Shown: positions 5,060 through 13,772 of the stretch, one piece after another | Layout of the letters: each line of letters starts with the position of its first letter | Position numbering within the stretch: position 1 is the stretch's first letter | Assembly (NCBI RefSeq): GCF_046035435.1 | Contig: NZ_JBFNFH010000029.1 | From: Helcococcus bovis | Lineage (GTDB): Bacteria > Bacillota > Clostridia > Tissierellales > Peptoniphilaceae | Length of the DNA: 14,843 nucleotides | Strand: one strand, 5' to 3' | Notes under the pieces: generated by a model | What the model saw: only the letters and a program-made list of their open reading frames with translations | What the model was told of the DNA's origin: nothing | Databases searched by the model: none | Made by a program: the position numbers and the translations under genes

Positions 5060-8000
5060 TTGAAAGTATTATTGTCTAGATATATAAATGATAGTAAAAA
5101 ATATTTATATAATTTAATAAAACAAAAATTATCAGAGGAGAAAACTGTATATATTGTAGTCCCTGAACAATTTACATTAGGGACTGAATTGGAAGCGTAT
5201 GAAGCACTTAATATAGATTCTACATTAAATTTAAGGATTAAAAGTTTTAAGACAATAATAAATGAAATTTTACATTTAAAGGGAGGCAGAACACTTAATT
5301 TCTTAAGTGATTCTGCTAAATTTTTAATTATTCAATCAATCTTGTTAGAAGTAAAAGATGAATTAAGGATTTTTCAAAAAAATATATATAGCAAAGATTT
5401 TATTGAACTACTTTTAAATTTTATGGATCAATTAGTTTCAAATAGAGTTGATATTGAAGATTTAAAACGAATTTTAAATTTGGATAACACGGAAAATGAA
5501 TTAAAACAAAAATTACATGATATAATACTTATTTTTGAAAAGTTTCAAAAATATAAATACGATACAAATTATCATTTAATAGATAGAACTGATGTAGCGA
5601 TTAATAAGATAGAAGATACTACAAAATATAAAAATATTTCATTTTTCTTTTATAAATTTAATGATATGTCGAAGCAAGAATTAGAGATAGTATCAAAGAT
5701 TGATAAGATTTCAGATTTGACATTTATTAATATTACACTAGATGAAAGATTGCTTACGGATATAAAAGAAAATGTTGAAGATTATGAGGTGTTTGATATT
5801 TCTATGAAATTTTTAAATTCTTTAAGAAAAAAAGAATTTAATAACAAAATAGAATATATTAAACTTGATGAAAAAAAATCTTTTACTAAAAATGAACTAT
5901 TTCTAGATAAATTATTTTCATATAATTTATTTTCTATAAACCAAACATTTAATAAATTAGATAATATTTATCTAACAAGGACAAACAACACTAACCAAGA
6001 GATTGAAAATTTAGCGGTAAATATAAAAAAAGATATAATAAATGAGAAATATAAATATTCAGATATAGCAATTATTGTTACAAATAGAAGTGAATATTTT
6101 GAAAAAATTAAAAAAATATTTCAAATAAATGAAATACCATATTTTATAGACGAATCAATAAATTTACTTAGAAATCCGATGATAAAATATATAAAGTCTA
6201 TGATAAATATGTTAAATTCAAATTTAAGTACCGTATCTATATCTCAATTTCTTAAAGCTTCATTTTTACAAGCTTTAGATGACGAAATAAATACTTTTAT
6301 AGCGTTTATATCCCGTAGAAAAATATTTGGAAAAATGATTTTTGAAGATAAGTATTTTAAAATAAGTGAAAATGCTAAATTCTATATTGAAGAAGACAAG
6401 GCAAATATTAATAAAATTTTAATGATTAGAAAAATTTTATTAAATGTAATTGGTGAAACATATGAAGATAGTATTATTTATAAAATAAAAGAAAAAAGTG
6501 ATTTTAAATATTTTACAAATGAAATTTATAATTTATTTTTCAATGAAATTCTAATTAATTCATATAATAAATACGAACAAAATCTAAATGAAGATGAAAA
6601 AGATGAAAATAAATTAATATGGGATAATTTTATTTTGTTATTAGATGATATTTATAAATTAATATCAGAAAAAGAAATTGAATTTGAAAAATATTCTGAT
6701 ATTTTAACATCATCCATTGATAATTTTAAGATTGGAATTATACCCCCTAGTCAAGATCAAATAATAATTGGGGACATAAAAAGATCAAGATTTAATACGG
6801 TGAAAAAAATATATGTAGTAGGAATGTCAAATTTATACTATCCAATAACTAATAATGACATAGATATATTTTTGAATGATGAAAAACAAGTTTTATTAAA
6901 TAGAGGGATAGAGTTAAATAATATATCTGAAAATATTAATTCAAATGACTTATTATCTTTTTACGAGCTTTTATATACATCAACTGAAAAATTGCATTTT
7001 AGTTATAGTTTGGTTAATTCATCAAATGAGTCAATGGGAAAAGCATCAATTTTAGAATGGGTTATAGCTATGATGAATTCTGAAAATTACAGCAAAGATG
7101 AGTTGAGATATAAAGATTTAATTTATTCTAAAACACTTATAAATAAATATCTTCCATTAAAATTATTAGATATAAAAAATAAAGTGAATATTCCAAATGA
7201 TGAAATTATATTTATAAAAAAATTATTAGAAAAAACTTCTAAATATGATGGTTATCAAAATGTACAAAATGCAATTCAATTATTAAGAAAAGATAAAACC
7301 AGAAAAAATATTAGTAGTGACATAGCTGAAAAAATATATAATTTGAATAAATTTAGCATAAGCCAATTAGAATCATTTAATGCTAATCCTTATGAACATT
7401 TTATAAAATATGGTATTAAACCTAGAGAATTTAACACATATGATATTTCAAAATTAGATACTGGTAATTTCATGCATGAATATATGAAATACTCAATAGA
7501 AAATTTATATAATAAACAAGGTGTTGATAATAATTTGATATTTAAGAAAGCTTTAGAAAGTACATTTGACGATTATAAAGTTGAAGATTCAAAAAATAAA
7601 TATTTTATAAGTCAGCTTAAGAAACACTCTAAATCTTATTTAGATATAATAAGTGAACAAATAGATTTTTCTTCTATATCTAAAATATTTTTAGAAGAAA
7701 GATATGGAAATGATGCTGTATTTCCAGCTATAAAAATTAAATTAGATAATAATAAAGTTGTAAATATTGAAGGAAAAATCGATAGAGTTGATGAATATGA
7801 TTATAAAGGTTCAAAGTATTTTAGAGTTATTGACTATAAGACAGGAAATAAAACTTTTGATATAGCTAAAATTTATCATGGAGTTGACTTGCAATTAATG
7901 CTTTATCTTGAAGCTGCAGTAAATAGTGATAAAAATGGTAAAGCAATAGGTGCTTTTTATCAAAAATTAAATAATGAAATTAGTTATGAAATAATGAGAA

Positions 8001-8410
8001 ATAGTGAAGATAAAAATAAAATGTTCAAAGATTTTAAGCTTGAAGGGATAATAAATAATGATGAAAACTTGTTTAAAATACTGGATGAAGAAACTGACAT
8101 TACAAGAGTAAATAATTCTAAAATATTTAAATTTGATGGCAGGTCATATGCGTTAGAAAAAAAAGATAATGCTGTTGATGATAAATTCTTTAAGAATATT
8201 TTTGAGCATAACAAGAAAAATATTAAACAAACTGTTGAAAAAATAAAAAATGGTGATATTTCGTTAAGACCATATAAAATGAATAACTTTAGTCCATATG
8301 ATTATTCTAAAATAAAAACAATTTCTAAAGATGAAGATTTAAGATATGAATATTTAGATAATATTGATTGGAAATTTGTAAAAGAAAAATTAGGAGAAGA
8401 ACATGAGTGA
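5060..8410 (+). CDS. addB: AddB subunit of the AddAB helicase-nuclease, cysteine-free
   Basis: This 1116-residue protein is partner of AddA in the complex that resects double-strand breaks for RecA-dependent repair. Identity rests on gene order, length, the N-terminal VVPEQFTLGTELE motif and a C-terminal RecB-type nuclease: GNFMHEYM with His806, GKIDRVDEY with Asp908, VIDYKTGNK with Asp925 and Lys927, and DLQLMLY with Gln945. The nuclease is thus intact. Two features differ from the family. The N-terminal P-loop (GRSGSGKT-like in Bacillus) is replaced by RYINDSKKY. The four cysteines that hold a 4Fe-4S cluster around the nuclease are gone: FQACPFSHF becomes FNANPYEHF (Asn776), and the C-terminal CxxCx5C-like motif becomes NNFSPYDYSKIK (1075-1086). 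I find no Cys anywhere in the protein. The start is TTG at 5060, preceded by TAGGAG. The stop overlaps addA by 8 nt. Confidence 0.92.
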   Translation: MKVLLSRYINDSKKYLYNLIKQKLSEEKTVYIVVPEQFTLGTELEAYEALNIDSTLNLRIKSFKTIINEILHLKGGRTLNFLSDSAKFLIIQSILLEVKDELRIFQKNIYSKDFIELLLNFMDQLVSNRVDIEDLKRILNLDNTENELKQKLHDIILIFEKFQKYKYDTNYHLIDRTDVAINKIEDTTKYKNISFFFYKFNDMSKQELEIVSKIDKISDLTFINITLDERLLTDIKENVEDYEVFDISMKFLNSLRKKEFNNKIEYIKLDEKKSFTKNELFLDKLFSYNLFSINQTFNKLDNIYLTRTNNTNQEIENLAVNIKKDIINEKYKYSDIAIIVTNRSEYFEKIKKIFQINEIPYFIDESINLLRNPMIKYIKSMINMLNSNLSTVSISQFLKASFLQALDDEINTFIAFISRRKIFGKMIFEDKYFKISENAKFYIEEDKANINKILMIRKILLNVIGETYEDSIIYKIKEKSDFKYFTNEIYNLFFNEILINSYNKYEQNLNEDEKDENKLIWDNFILLLDDIYKLISEKEIEFEKYSDILTSSIDNFKIGIIPPSQDQIIIGDIKRSRFNTVKKIYVVGMSNLYYPITNNDIDIFLNDEKQVLLNRGIELNNISENINSNDLLSFYELLYTSTEKLHFSYSLVNSSNESMGKASILEWVIAMMNSENYSKDELRYKDLIYSKTLINKYLPLKLLDIKNKVNIPNDEIIFIKKLLEKTSKYDGYQNVQNAIQLLRKDKTRKNISSDIAEKIYNLNKFSISQLESFNANPYEHFIKYGIKPREFNTYDISKLDTGNFMHEYMKYSIENLYNKQGVDNNLIFKKALESTFDDYKVEDSKNKYFISQLKKHSKSYLDIISEQIDFSSISKIFLEERYGNDAVFPAIKIKLDNNKVVNIEGKIDRVDEYDYKGSKYFRVIDYKTGNKTFDIAKIYHGVDLQLMLYLEAAVNSDKNGKAIGAFYQKLNNEISYEIMRNSEDKNKMFKDFKLEGIINNDENLFKILDEETDITRVNNSKIFKFDGRSYALEKKDNAVDDKFFKNIFEHNKKNIKQTVEKIKNGDISLRPYKMNNFSPYDYSKIKTISKDEDLRYEYLDNIDWKFVKEKLGEEHE

Positions 8411-11400
8411 GATAAAATATACCCCAGAGCAAAAAGAAGGAGTATTTTTAAGAAATAAAAATATTATCATATCAGCTCAAGCAGGAGCAGGTAAAACTCA
8501 AGTTTTAGGACAAAGAATTATTAATTTGCTTGAAGAAGAAAGAATTGATATTGATAAATTCTTAATTGTAACATTTACAAATAAAGCTGCAGCTGAAATG
8601 AAGGATAGAATCAAAAAGACTATCTCAAACAGGATTAAAGAAGTAGACACGGATACTAAAATATTTTTAAAAAAACAATATAATAAAACAATAAATGCTC
8701 AAATATCTACTATGCACGCATTTTGTATAGAAGTTCTTAGAAGTTATTTCTATAAATTAGGGATAAATCCAGCGTTTAAGATTCTTACCGGTTCAAGTTT
8801 AGAAGTTATTAAATGGCAAGCAATGAATGATGTGTTTAATGAATTATATAAAAACGAGGATTCTAAATTTTATTTTTTACTTGATAACTTCACAAAAAAA
8901 TATAGTGATGAATATATAAAAGAAATCTTATTTAAATTATATACATTTATAAACTCACAAATTAATCCTTTTGAGTGGCTTGAAACTCAGATTGGAAAAT
9001 ATCACTCAAAAGATTTTTATGAAAATACTGAAAAATATAATGATAGAAAAGAAAAAATGTTTCTTTATTATAAAACTAAAATTAATGAGTTATATACGAG
9101 ATATGAAAAAATATATGATGAAATAATTTCATTTGTTAATTCAAATGATTTGAAGATATATAAAGATAATATAAATTCTGATAATAATCAAATAGTAAAT
9201 ATAAGAAACACTTCTAATTATGAAGAATTAGAAAAATATATAGATCAATTTTCTTTTGAAAAAATGGAAAGTATCACAGATAAAAAATGTAAAAAATTAA
9301 ATATTTCTTTTGAAGATAGAGATTATATTAAAAATAGTATTAATGAATACAGAGATTTATTTAAGAAGTTAGTTCCTGAAATTATACTTAACGTAGACGA
9401 AGATATATATTATGAAAATATTTCTAAGGAAAATTTAGAATCCATGTATATGATACTAGAAAAATTTGATAAAAGATTTAAATTATTAAAACTAAAGAAA
9501 AGTGCAATGGATTTTTCGGATATTGAACATTTGACTATTAAATTATTAGATGACGACGAAGTAGTAAATGAACTTCGTGAAAAATTTGAATATATATTTT
9601 TTGATGAATATCAAGATTCAAATCAAGTTCAAAATTATATCGTAAATAAAATTTCAAGAGAAACTAATTTGTTTTTTGTAGGAGATATTAAACAAAGTAT
9701 TTATAAATTTAGACTTGCAGATCCATTGATATTTAAAGAAAGATATGAATTGTATAAAAGGGATACGAGTGTAAATAGTGCGATAGATTTAAAACATAAT
9801 TTTAGGTCAGAAAGGAAGCTTCTTTACTTTAACAATTTTATATTTAATAATTTAATGACTGAAGAGATGGGGGATGTAAACTATGATGATGAATCACATA
9901 GATTAACACCTGGATTTGAAAAATACAATGATAAAAATTCTAATATAGAATTAACATTTATTAAAAAAAATAAAGAAGATTTAAAAGATACTAATGTGAA
10001 AAAAGAATTTTATGATAAAAATCCAGAAGCTATTTATGTGGCAGAAAAGATTAAAGAAATGCATGAAACTGGTGTTGCATATAATGAAATAGCAATTTTA
10101 GCAAGAAATTCTACTATCATTCCAGAAATATGTGAAAATTTAGAACTATTAAAAATTCCTTTTTATTCAGATTCTACAAAATTTTCTTACAATGATATTG
10201 AAATGCAGGTTTTTATAGAAATATTAAAAGCTATAGACAATGATACAGATGACATCACATTATTATCGGTTCTAAAATCAACAATTGGTGATTTTACGGA
10301 TGAAGATTTGGCGTATATAAGAGGTGATAATAAAGATAATTCATTTAGTTATTGCTTTAGAAATGCACTAAAAGATGAATTATTTATAATAGAACATGGT
10401 GATATTGTTGAAAAAATAAAAAATTATTCTTCTAAGATAAATAAATATAGGGAATTAGAAAAAAATATGACAATTTCAGATTTAGCTTGGTACGTATTAT
10501 TGGATAGTGGTCATATGTCATATGTTTTATCTAAACCATATGGAGATAAAATTTTAGATAATATAGAAATTTTTATAAGAGAAATTTCAGAATTTGAAAA
10601 AGATTCATTCCAAACATTGAATTCATTTATAAATTATATTGATAAAATGATTGAAAGAAAACTAGTCGATAGAGATCCAGGTGCAGAACTATCAGAAGAA
10701 GATAATGTTGTAAGGATAATGACTATACATAAATCTAAAGGGCTTGAATTTAAAAATGTATTTTTAGTTTCATTGAATACAAAATTTAATGAAGAAGATT
10801 TAAAAAGTAATATTGTTTTAAATGAAAAATTTGGAATTTCCTTAAAAAATAATATTAAAGATGAAAATGAAGTTTATACTAGTTTGAATTACAAGCAAAA
10901 TTGTGAATTAAAAAGAAGAGAATTATTATCTGAAGAAGTAAGATTGTTATATGTTGCGTTAACAAGAGCTACGCAAAGTTTATATTTTGTGTCTAGTTCA
11001 TCAAAAGATATTTCAATTGATGATGATTATAAAAATTTAAGATCATATAGTTCTTGGATTTATTCAATATTATCTAAAGATAAAATTTCGGGTGATTATT
11101 TTGAAAGAGAAAAAGACTCAGATTATTTTAATGGAAAAAACGTCGAAATAAAATTAAATGATGAGGATTTTGTTGAATTAATAAAAAAATATAGTGACAT
11201 AAAAACTGTTGATGATTCAGGAAGTATCAATGTTAATGAAGACAAAATTGTTGAAAACGAAATTGATATTTTATTAGAAAAAATAGATAACAGTTATGAT
11301 GCATCAAAAATTGATATTCCATATAAAAAGACGGTTACTGAAATATCTGCAAAAGACAAAAATACATCATCAGATTTCAAGGATTATGAAATTATTTGTC

Positions 11401-11951
11401 AAGAAGAAAAAGAAATCGAAGTTAATGGTATAATGGCAAATAGACCTAAATTTTTGCTGGATATTCCAAAAGAAGAAATTTCTAGTCTTGAAAAAGGAAG
11501 TCTATATCATTATATATTTGAAATGTTACCTATTGTAGCTAATCTTGATATAGATGAATTTTTGTTGAATTTAGTAAACGATAATTATATTTCAAAAATG
11601 GAGCTAAACTTTATTGATAGATCTATAATAGAAAATTATATAAATTCTAACCTATTTAAGAGACTAATGAATTCTGAAAATATATTTAAGGAAAAATCCT
11701 TTACAATGAAATATGAAGAAAAAATTCAAGATAATAAAAATGTATATTTAGTAGATGGTCAAATTGACATGTATTTTGAGGAAAATGGGGAATTGGTTAT
11801 CGTTGATTTTAAGACCAATAAAAAAATAGATGAAGAAATTTATAAGACTCAGTTAGAATTATATAGACAGGGACTGGAAAAAGCTACTGGAAAAAAAGTA
11901 AAAGAAAAACTTATATATTGGATATTTCATAATGAAGTTTCATCTATATAA
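8403..11951 (+). CDS. addA: AddA subunit of the AddAB helicase-nuclease (UvrD/Rep superfamily 1)
   Basis: This 1182-residue 3'-5' helicase and nuclease is the motor of the AddAB double-strand-break repair complex. The superfamily 1A motifs are all visible in order: Walker A AQAGAGKT (25-32), motif Ia TFTNKAAAEM, Walker B FFDEYQD (Asp401, Glu402), motif III VGDIKQSIYKFR, motif IV LKHNFRS, motif V MTIHKSKGLEF (His776) and motif VI LLYVALTRAT (Arg855). The C-terminal RecB-type nuclease is complete: GSLYHYIFE with His1036, DGQIDMYF with Asp1122, and VDFKTNK with Asp1135 and Lys1137, followed by QLELYRQGLE. The ATG at 8403 has an AGGAGAAG site inside the addB end, and the 8-nt overlap suggests coupled synthesis of the two subunits. 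Length is normal. The helicase side looks fully conserved, unlike its partner. Confidence 0.97.
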   Translation: MSEIKYTPEQKEGVFLRNKNIIISAQAGAGKTQVLGQRIINLLEEERIDIDKFLIVTFTNKAAAEMKDRIKKTISNRIKEVDTDTKIFLKKQYNKTINAQISTMHAFCIEVLRSYFYKLGINPAFKILTGSSLEVIKWQAMNDVFNELYKNEDSKFYFLLDNFTKKYSDEYIKEILFKLYTFINSQINPFEWLETQIGKYHSKDFYENTEKYNDRKEKMFLYYKTKINELYTRYEKIYDEIISFVNSNDLKIYKDNINSDNNQIVNIRNTSNYEELEKYIDQFSFEKMESITDKKCKKLNISFEDRDYIKNSINEYRDLFKKLVPEIILNVDEDIYYENISKENLESMYMILEKFDKRFKLLKLKKSAMDFSDIEHLTIKLLDDDEVVNELREKFEYIFFDEYQDSNQVQNYIVNKISRETNLFFVGDIKQSIYKFRLADPLIFKERYELYKRDTSVNSAIDLKHNFRSERKLLYFNNFIFNNLMTEEMGDVNYDDESHRLTPGFEKYNDKNSNIELTFIKKNKEDLKDTNVKKEFYDKNPEAIYVAEKIKEMHETGVAYNEIAILARNSTIIPEICENLELLKIPFYSDSTKFSYNDIEMQVFIEILKAIDNDTDDITLLSVLKSTIGDFTDEDLAYIRGDNKDNSFSYCFRNALKDELFIIEHGDIVEKIKNYSSKINKYRELEKNMTISDLAWYVLLDSGHMSYVLSKPYGDKILDNIEIFIREISEFEKDSFQTLNSFINYIDKMIERKLVDRDPGAELSEEDNVVRIMTIHKSKGLEFKNVFLVSLNTKFNEEDLKSNIVLNEKFGISLKNNIKDENEVYTSLNYKQNCELKRRELLSEEVRLLYVALTRATQSLYFVSSSSKDISIDDDYKNLRSYSSWIYSILSKDKISGDYFEREKDSDYFNGKNVEIKLNDEDFVELIKKYSDIKTVDDSGSINVNEDKIVENEIDILLEKIDNSYDASKIDIPYKKTVTEISAKDKNTSSDFKDYEIICQEEKEIEVNGIMANRPKFLLDIPKEEISSLEKGSLYHYIFEMLPIVANLDIDEFLLNLVNDNYISKMELNFIDRSIIENYINSNLFKRLMNSENIFKEKSFTMKYEEKIQDNKNVYLVDGQIDMYFEENGELVIVDFKTNKKIDEEIYKTQLELYRQGLEKATGKKVKEKLIYWIFHNEVSSI

Positions 11952-11953
11952 TT

Positions 11954-11981
11954 TTTACATATTTATTTTTTAATATATAAT
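11954..11981 (+). promoter_or_regulatory. Promoter of the J-domain-msrAB-hydrolase operon
   Basis: TTTACA (11954-11959) and TATAAT (11976-11981) are 16 bp apart in the 57-base gap after addA. Transcription would start near 11989, about 20 nt before the ATG at 12009. No terminator is visible after addA, so read-through from addA is also possible. Confidence 0.65.
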
Positions 11982-12008
11982 AGTAAATATTAAGAAGTTG
12001 AGGTGAAA

Positions 12009-12788
12009 ATGAATAAAATTTTAGGATATTTATTAAATAAGTTAGCTAAAGCAAATAAATTCATTATGAAATATACTATAAAAACATTTGAATTAATTAC
12101 AAATTTCAGCAAACAAATAAAAATTTTTATAATACCAATTTTTATTTTAAGTTTGATAGGGATTTTTATGTTTCCATTCTTACTATTATTGTTATTTTCT
12201 AGAAATGTGCAATATTTATTATTAATACTAATTTTACCTATAATAATTGTGTTTTTAGGGGAAAGAAGTTTGATTTATTTAAGAATGTGGGAATACACAA
12301 CAAATCATTATTTATTTGAAAAAGCAGAATTAATTACTAAAAATCAAAAAAACACAAAAAAATTCTCTGATTATATAGAAGATTATAAAGAAATGAAGAG
12401 AAGAGAATTTGAAGAAGAGATGAGAAAAAGAGAAGAGGCTAGACGAAGAAGGCAAGAAGAAGAGAATGCCAAATGGCAAAAAATATTCGAGGAAGCTTTT
12501 GGACAATTTGGAGGATTTAATGGTGGCACATATCAAGGTGGATATAGCAATCAACAAACATATACTCCTTTCTCTCAATTTAAAACTCAATATGAAAATT
12601 CTTGTGATGTGCTAGGTGTTTCATATAACTCTGATTATTCTGAAATAAAATCAGCATACAGAAAATTAGCGAAGAAGTATCATCCGGATTTAAGTAAAGA
12701 AAAAAATGCTGAAGATATGTTTAAGAAAATAAATAATGCGTTTGATTTTCTTTCTGAGGAAAATGTTAAAAGATATAAACAAATATAA
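12009..12788 (+). CDS. Membrane-anchored protein with C-terminal J domain (DnaJ-like)
   Basis: This 259-residue protein probably acts as a membrane-bound co-chaperone that recruits DnaK. A basic/amphipathic N-terminus is followed by two hydrophobic segments (about residues 38-63 and 67-83). Next comes a highly charged Glu/Arg/Lys segment (about 115-165) likely to be a coiled coil, then a Gly/Gln/Asn-rich linker (FGGFNGGTYQGGYSNQQ), and last a J domain at about 198-258. The J domain starts CDVLGV, has helix II SEIKSAYRKLAKKY, and keeps the essential HPD (225-227), as needed to stimulate Hsp70. No zinc-finger or substrate-binding DnaJ domains are present. The ATG at 12009 is preferred because GAGGTG lies just upstream; an in-frame GTG at 12003 falls inside that site. 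msrAB follows after 9 nt. The J-domain assignment is firm; the client is unknown. Confidence 0.88.
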   Translation: MNKILGYLLNKLAKANKFIMKYTIKTFELITNFSKQIKIFIIPIFILSLIGIFMFPFLLLLLFSRNVQYLLLILILPIIIVFLGERSLIYLRMWEYTTNHYLFEKAELITKNQKNTKKFSDYIEDYKEMKRREFEEEMRKREEARRRRQEEENAKWQKIFEEAFGQFGGFNGGTYQGGYSNQQTYTPFSQFKTQYENSCDVLGVSYNSDYSEIKSAYRKLAKKYHPDLSKEKNAEDMFKKINNAFDFLSEENVKRYKQI

Positions 12789-12797
12789 GAGGTAAAA

Positions 12798-13769
12798 ATG
12801 AAAATAGAAAGTAAAATTAAAGTTAAAGATAATGAAAAGGAAATATATTTAGCTGGAGGATGCTTTTGGGGAACTCAGGCATACTTCGATACAATTAATG
12901 GTGTTATTTTAACAGAAGTTGGATATGCTAATGGAGTTACAGAAAATCCAACATATAAACAAGTATGCACTGGATCTACGGGATTTGCTGAAACAACAAA
13001 AATAATATATGATCCTTTAAAAATAAATTTATACCAATTGCTCGAACAATATTTTAGAACTATAAATCCAACATCATTAAATAAACAAGGTGGAGATATT
13101 GGAACGCAATATAGAACGGGCGTATATAGTTTAAATAGTGAAGATAGACAGATTGTTAGAGAGTTTTTTGAATTAGTAAAAAATAACTATGATAAAGAAA
13201 TAGTTGTGGAAAATAAAATTTTAGAAAATTATTATATGGCAGAGGAATATCATCAAAAATATTTAGAAAAAAATCCGGGAGGATATTGTCACGTTGATTT
13301 ATCGCTATCCAGTAATGATTTAAAATATACAAAATATGTTAAACCATCTGATGAAGAATTAAAAAGTAAATTAACAGAAAAACAATATCAAATAACTCAA
13401 AACGCAGATACTGAAATGCCTTATTCAAGTGAATATGAGGATAATTATGAAAAAGGTTTATACGTTGATATAGTTACAGGACAACCATTGTTTGCATCAA
13501 CTGATAAATTTGATTCAGGATGTGGATGGCCATCATTTAGCAGACCTATCGAAGAAGCGGTAAACTACTACGAAGATAATAAATTAAATAGAAAAAGAAT
13601 AGAAGTTAAAAGTAAATCAGGAAACACACATTTAGGACATGTATTCAATGATGGACCCAAAGAACTTGGTGGACTTAGATATTGTATAAATGGAGATAGT
13701 TTAAAATTCATTCCATATGATGAAATGGATGAAAAAGGATACTCAGAATATAAAAAATTTGTGGAGTAA
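12798..13769 (+). CDS. msrAB: Fused peptide-methionine (S)-S-/(R)-S-oxide reductase MsrAB
   Basis: This 323-residue bifunctional enzyme reduces both diastereomers of methionine sulfoxide in oxidised proteins. The MsrA domain (about 14-170) carries the nucleophile Cys22 in GGCFWGTQAYF, the conserved GYANG and GGDIGTQYR stretches, and a candidate resolving Cys164 in NPGGYCHVD. The MsrB domain (about 180-323) carries the nucleophile Cys296 in RYCING, a recycling Cys242 in SGCGWPSFSRP, and HLGHVFNDGP. The MsrB zinc CxxC pairs are absent, as in the zinc-free subgroup. No signal peptide is seen, so the enzyme should be cytoplasmic. The ribosome binding site AAGAGG overlaps the end of the preceding gene, and the following gene starts 3 nt after the stop, which marks one operon. 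The MsrA-MsrB order is the common one in Firmicutes. Confidence 0.96.
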   Translation: MKIESKIKVKDNEKEIYLAGGCFWGTQAYFDTINGVILTEVGYANGVTENPTYKQVCTGSTGFAETTKIIYDPLKINLYQLLEQYFRTINPTSLNKQGGDIGTQYRTGVYSLNSEDRQIVREFFELVKNNYDKEIVVENKILENYYMAEEYHQKYLEKNPGGYCHVDLSLSSNDLKYTKYVKPSDEELKSKLTEKQYQITQNADTEMPYSSEYEDNYEKGLYVDIVTGQPLFASTDKFDSGCGWPSFSRPIEEAVNYYEDNKLNRKRIEVKSKSGNTHLGHVFNDGPKELGGLRYCINGDSLKFIPYDEMDEKGYSEYKKFVE

Positions 13770-13772
13770 AAA

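Noticed and set aside
7984..8214. Open frame on the minus strand inside addB
   Set aside because: Ser/Leu-rich translation typical of the complement of Lys/Asn/Asp-rich coding sequence; no ribosome binding site.
12330..12590. Open frame on the minus strand inside the J-domain gene
   Set aside because: It is the complement of the Glu/Arg-rich coiled-coil segment and reads as low-complexity Ser/Phe/Leu.
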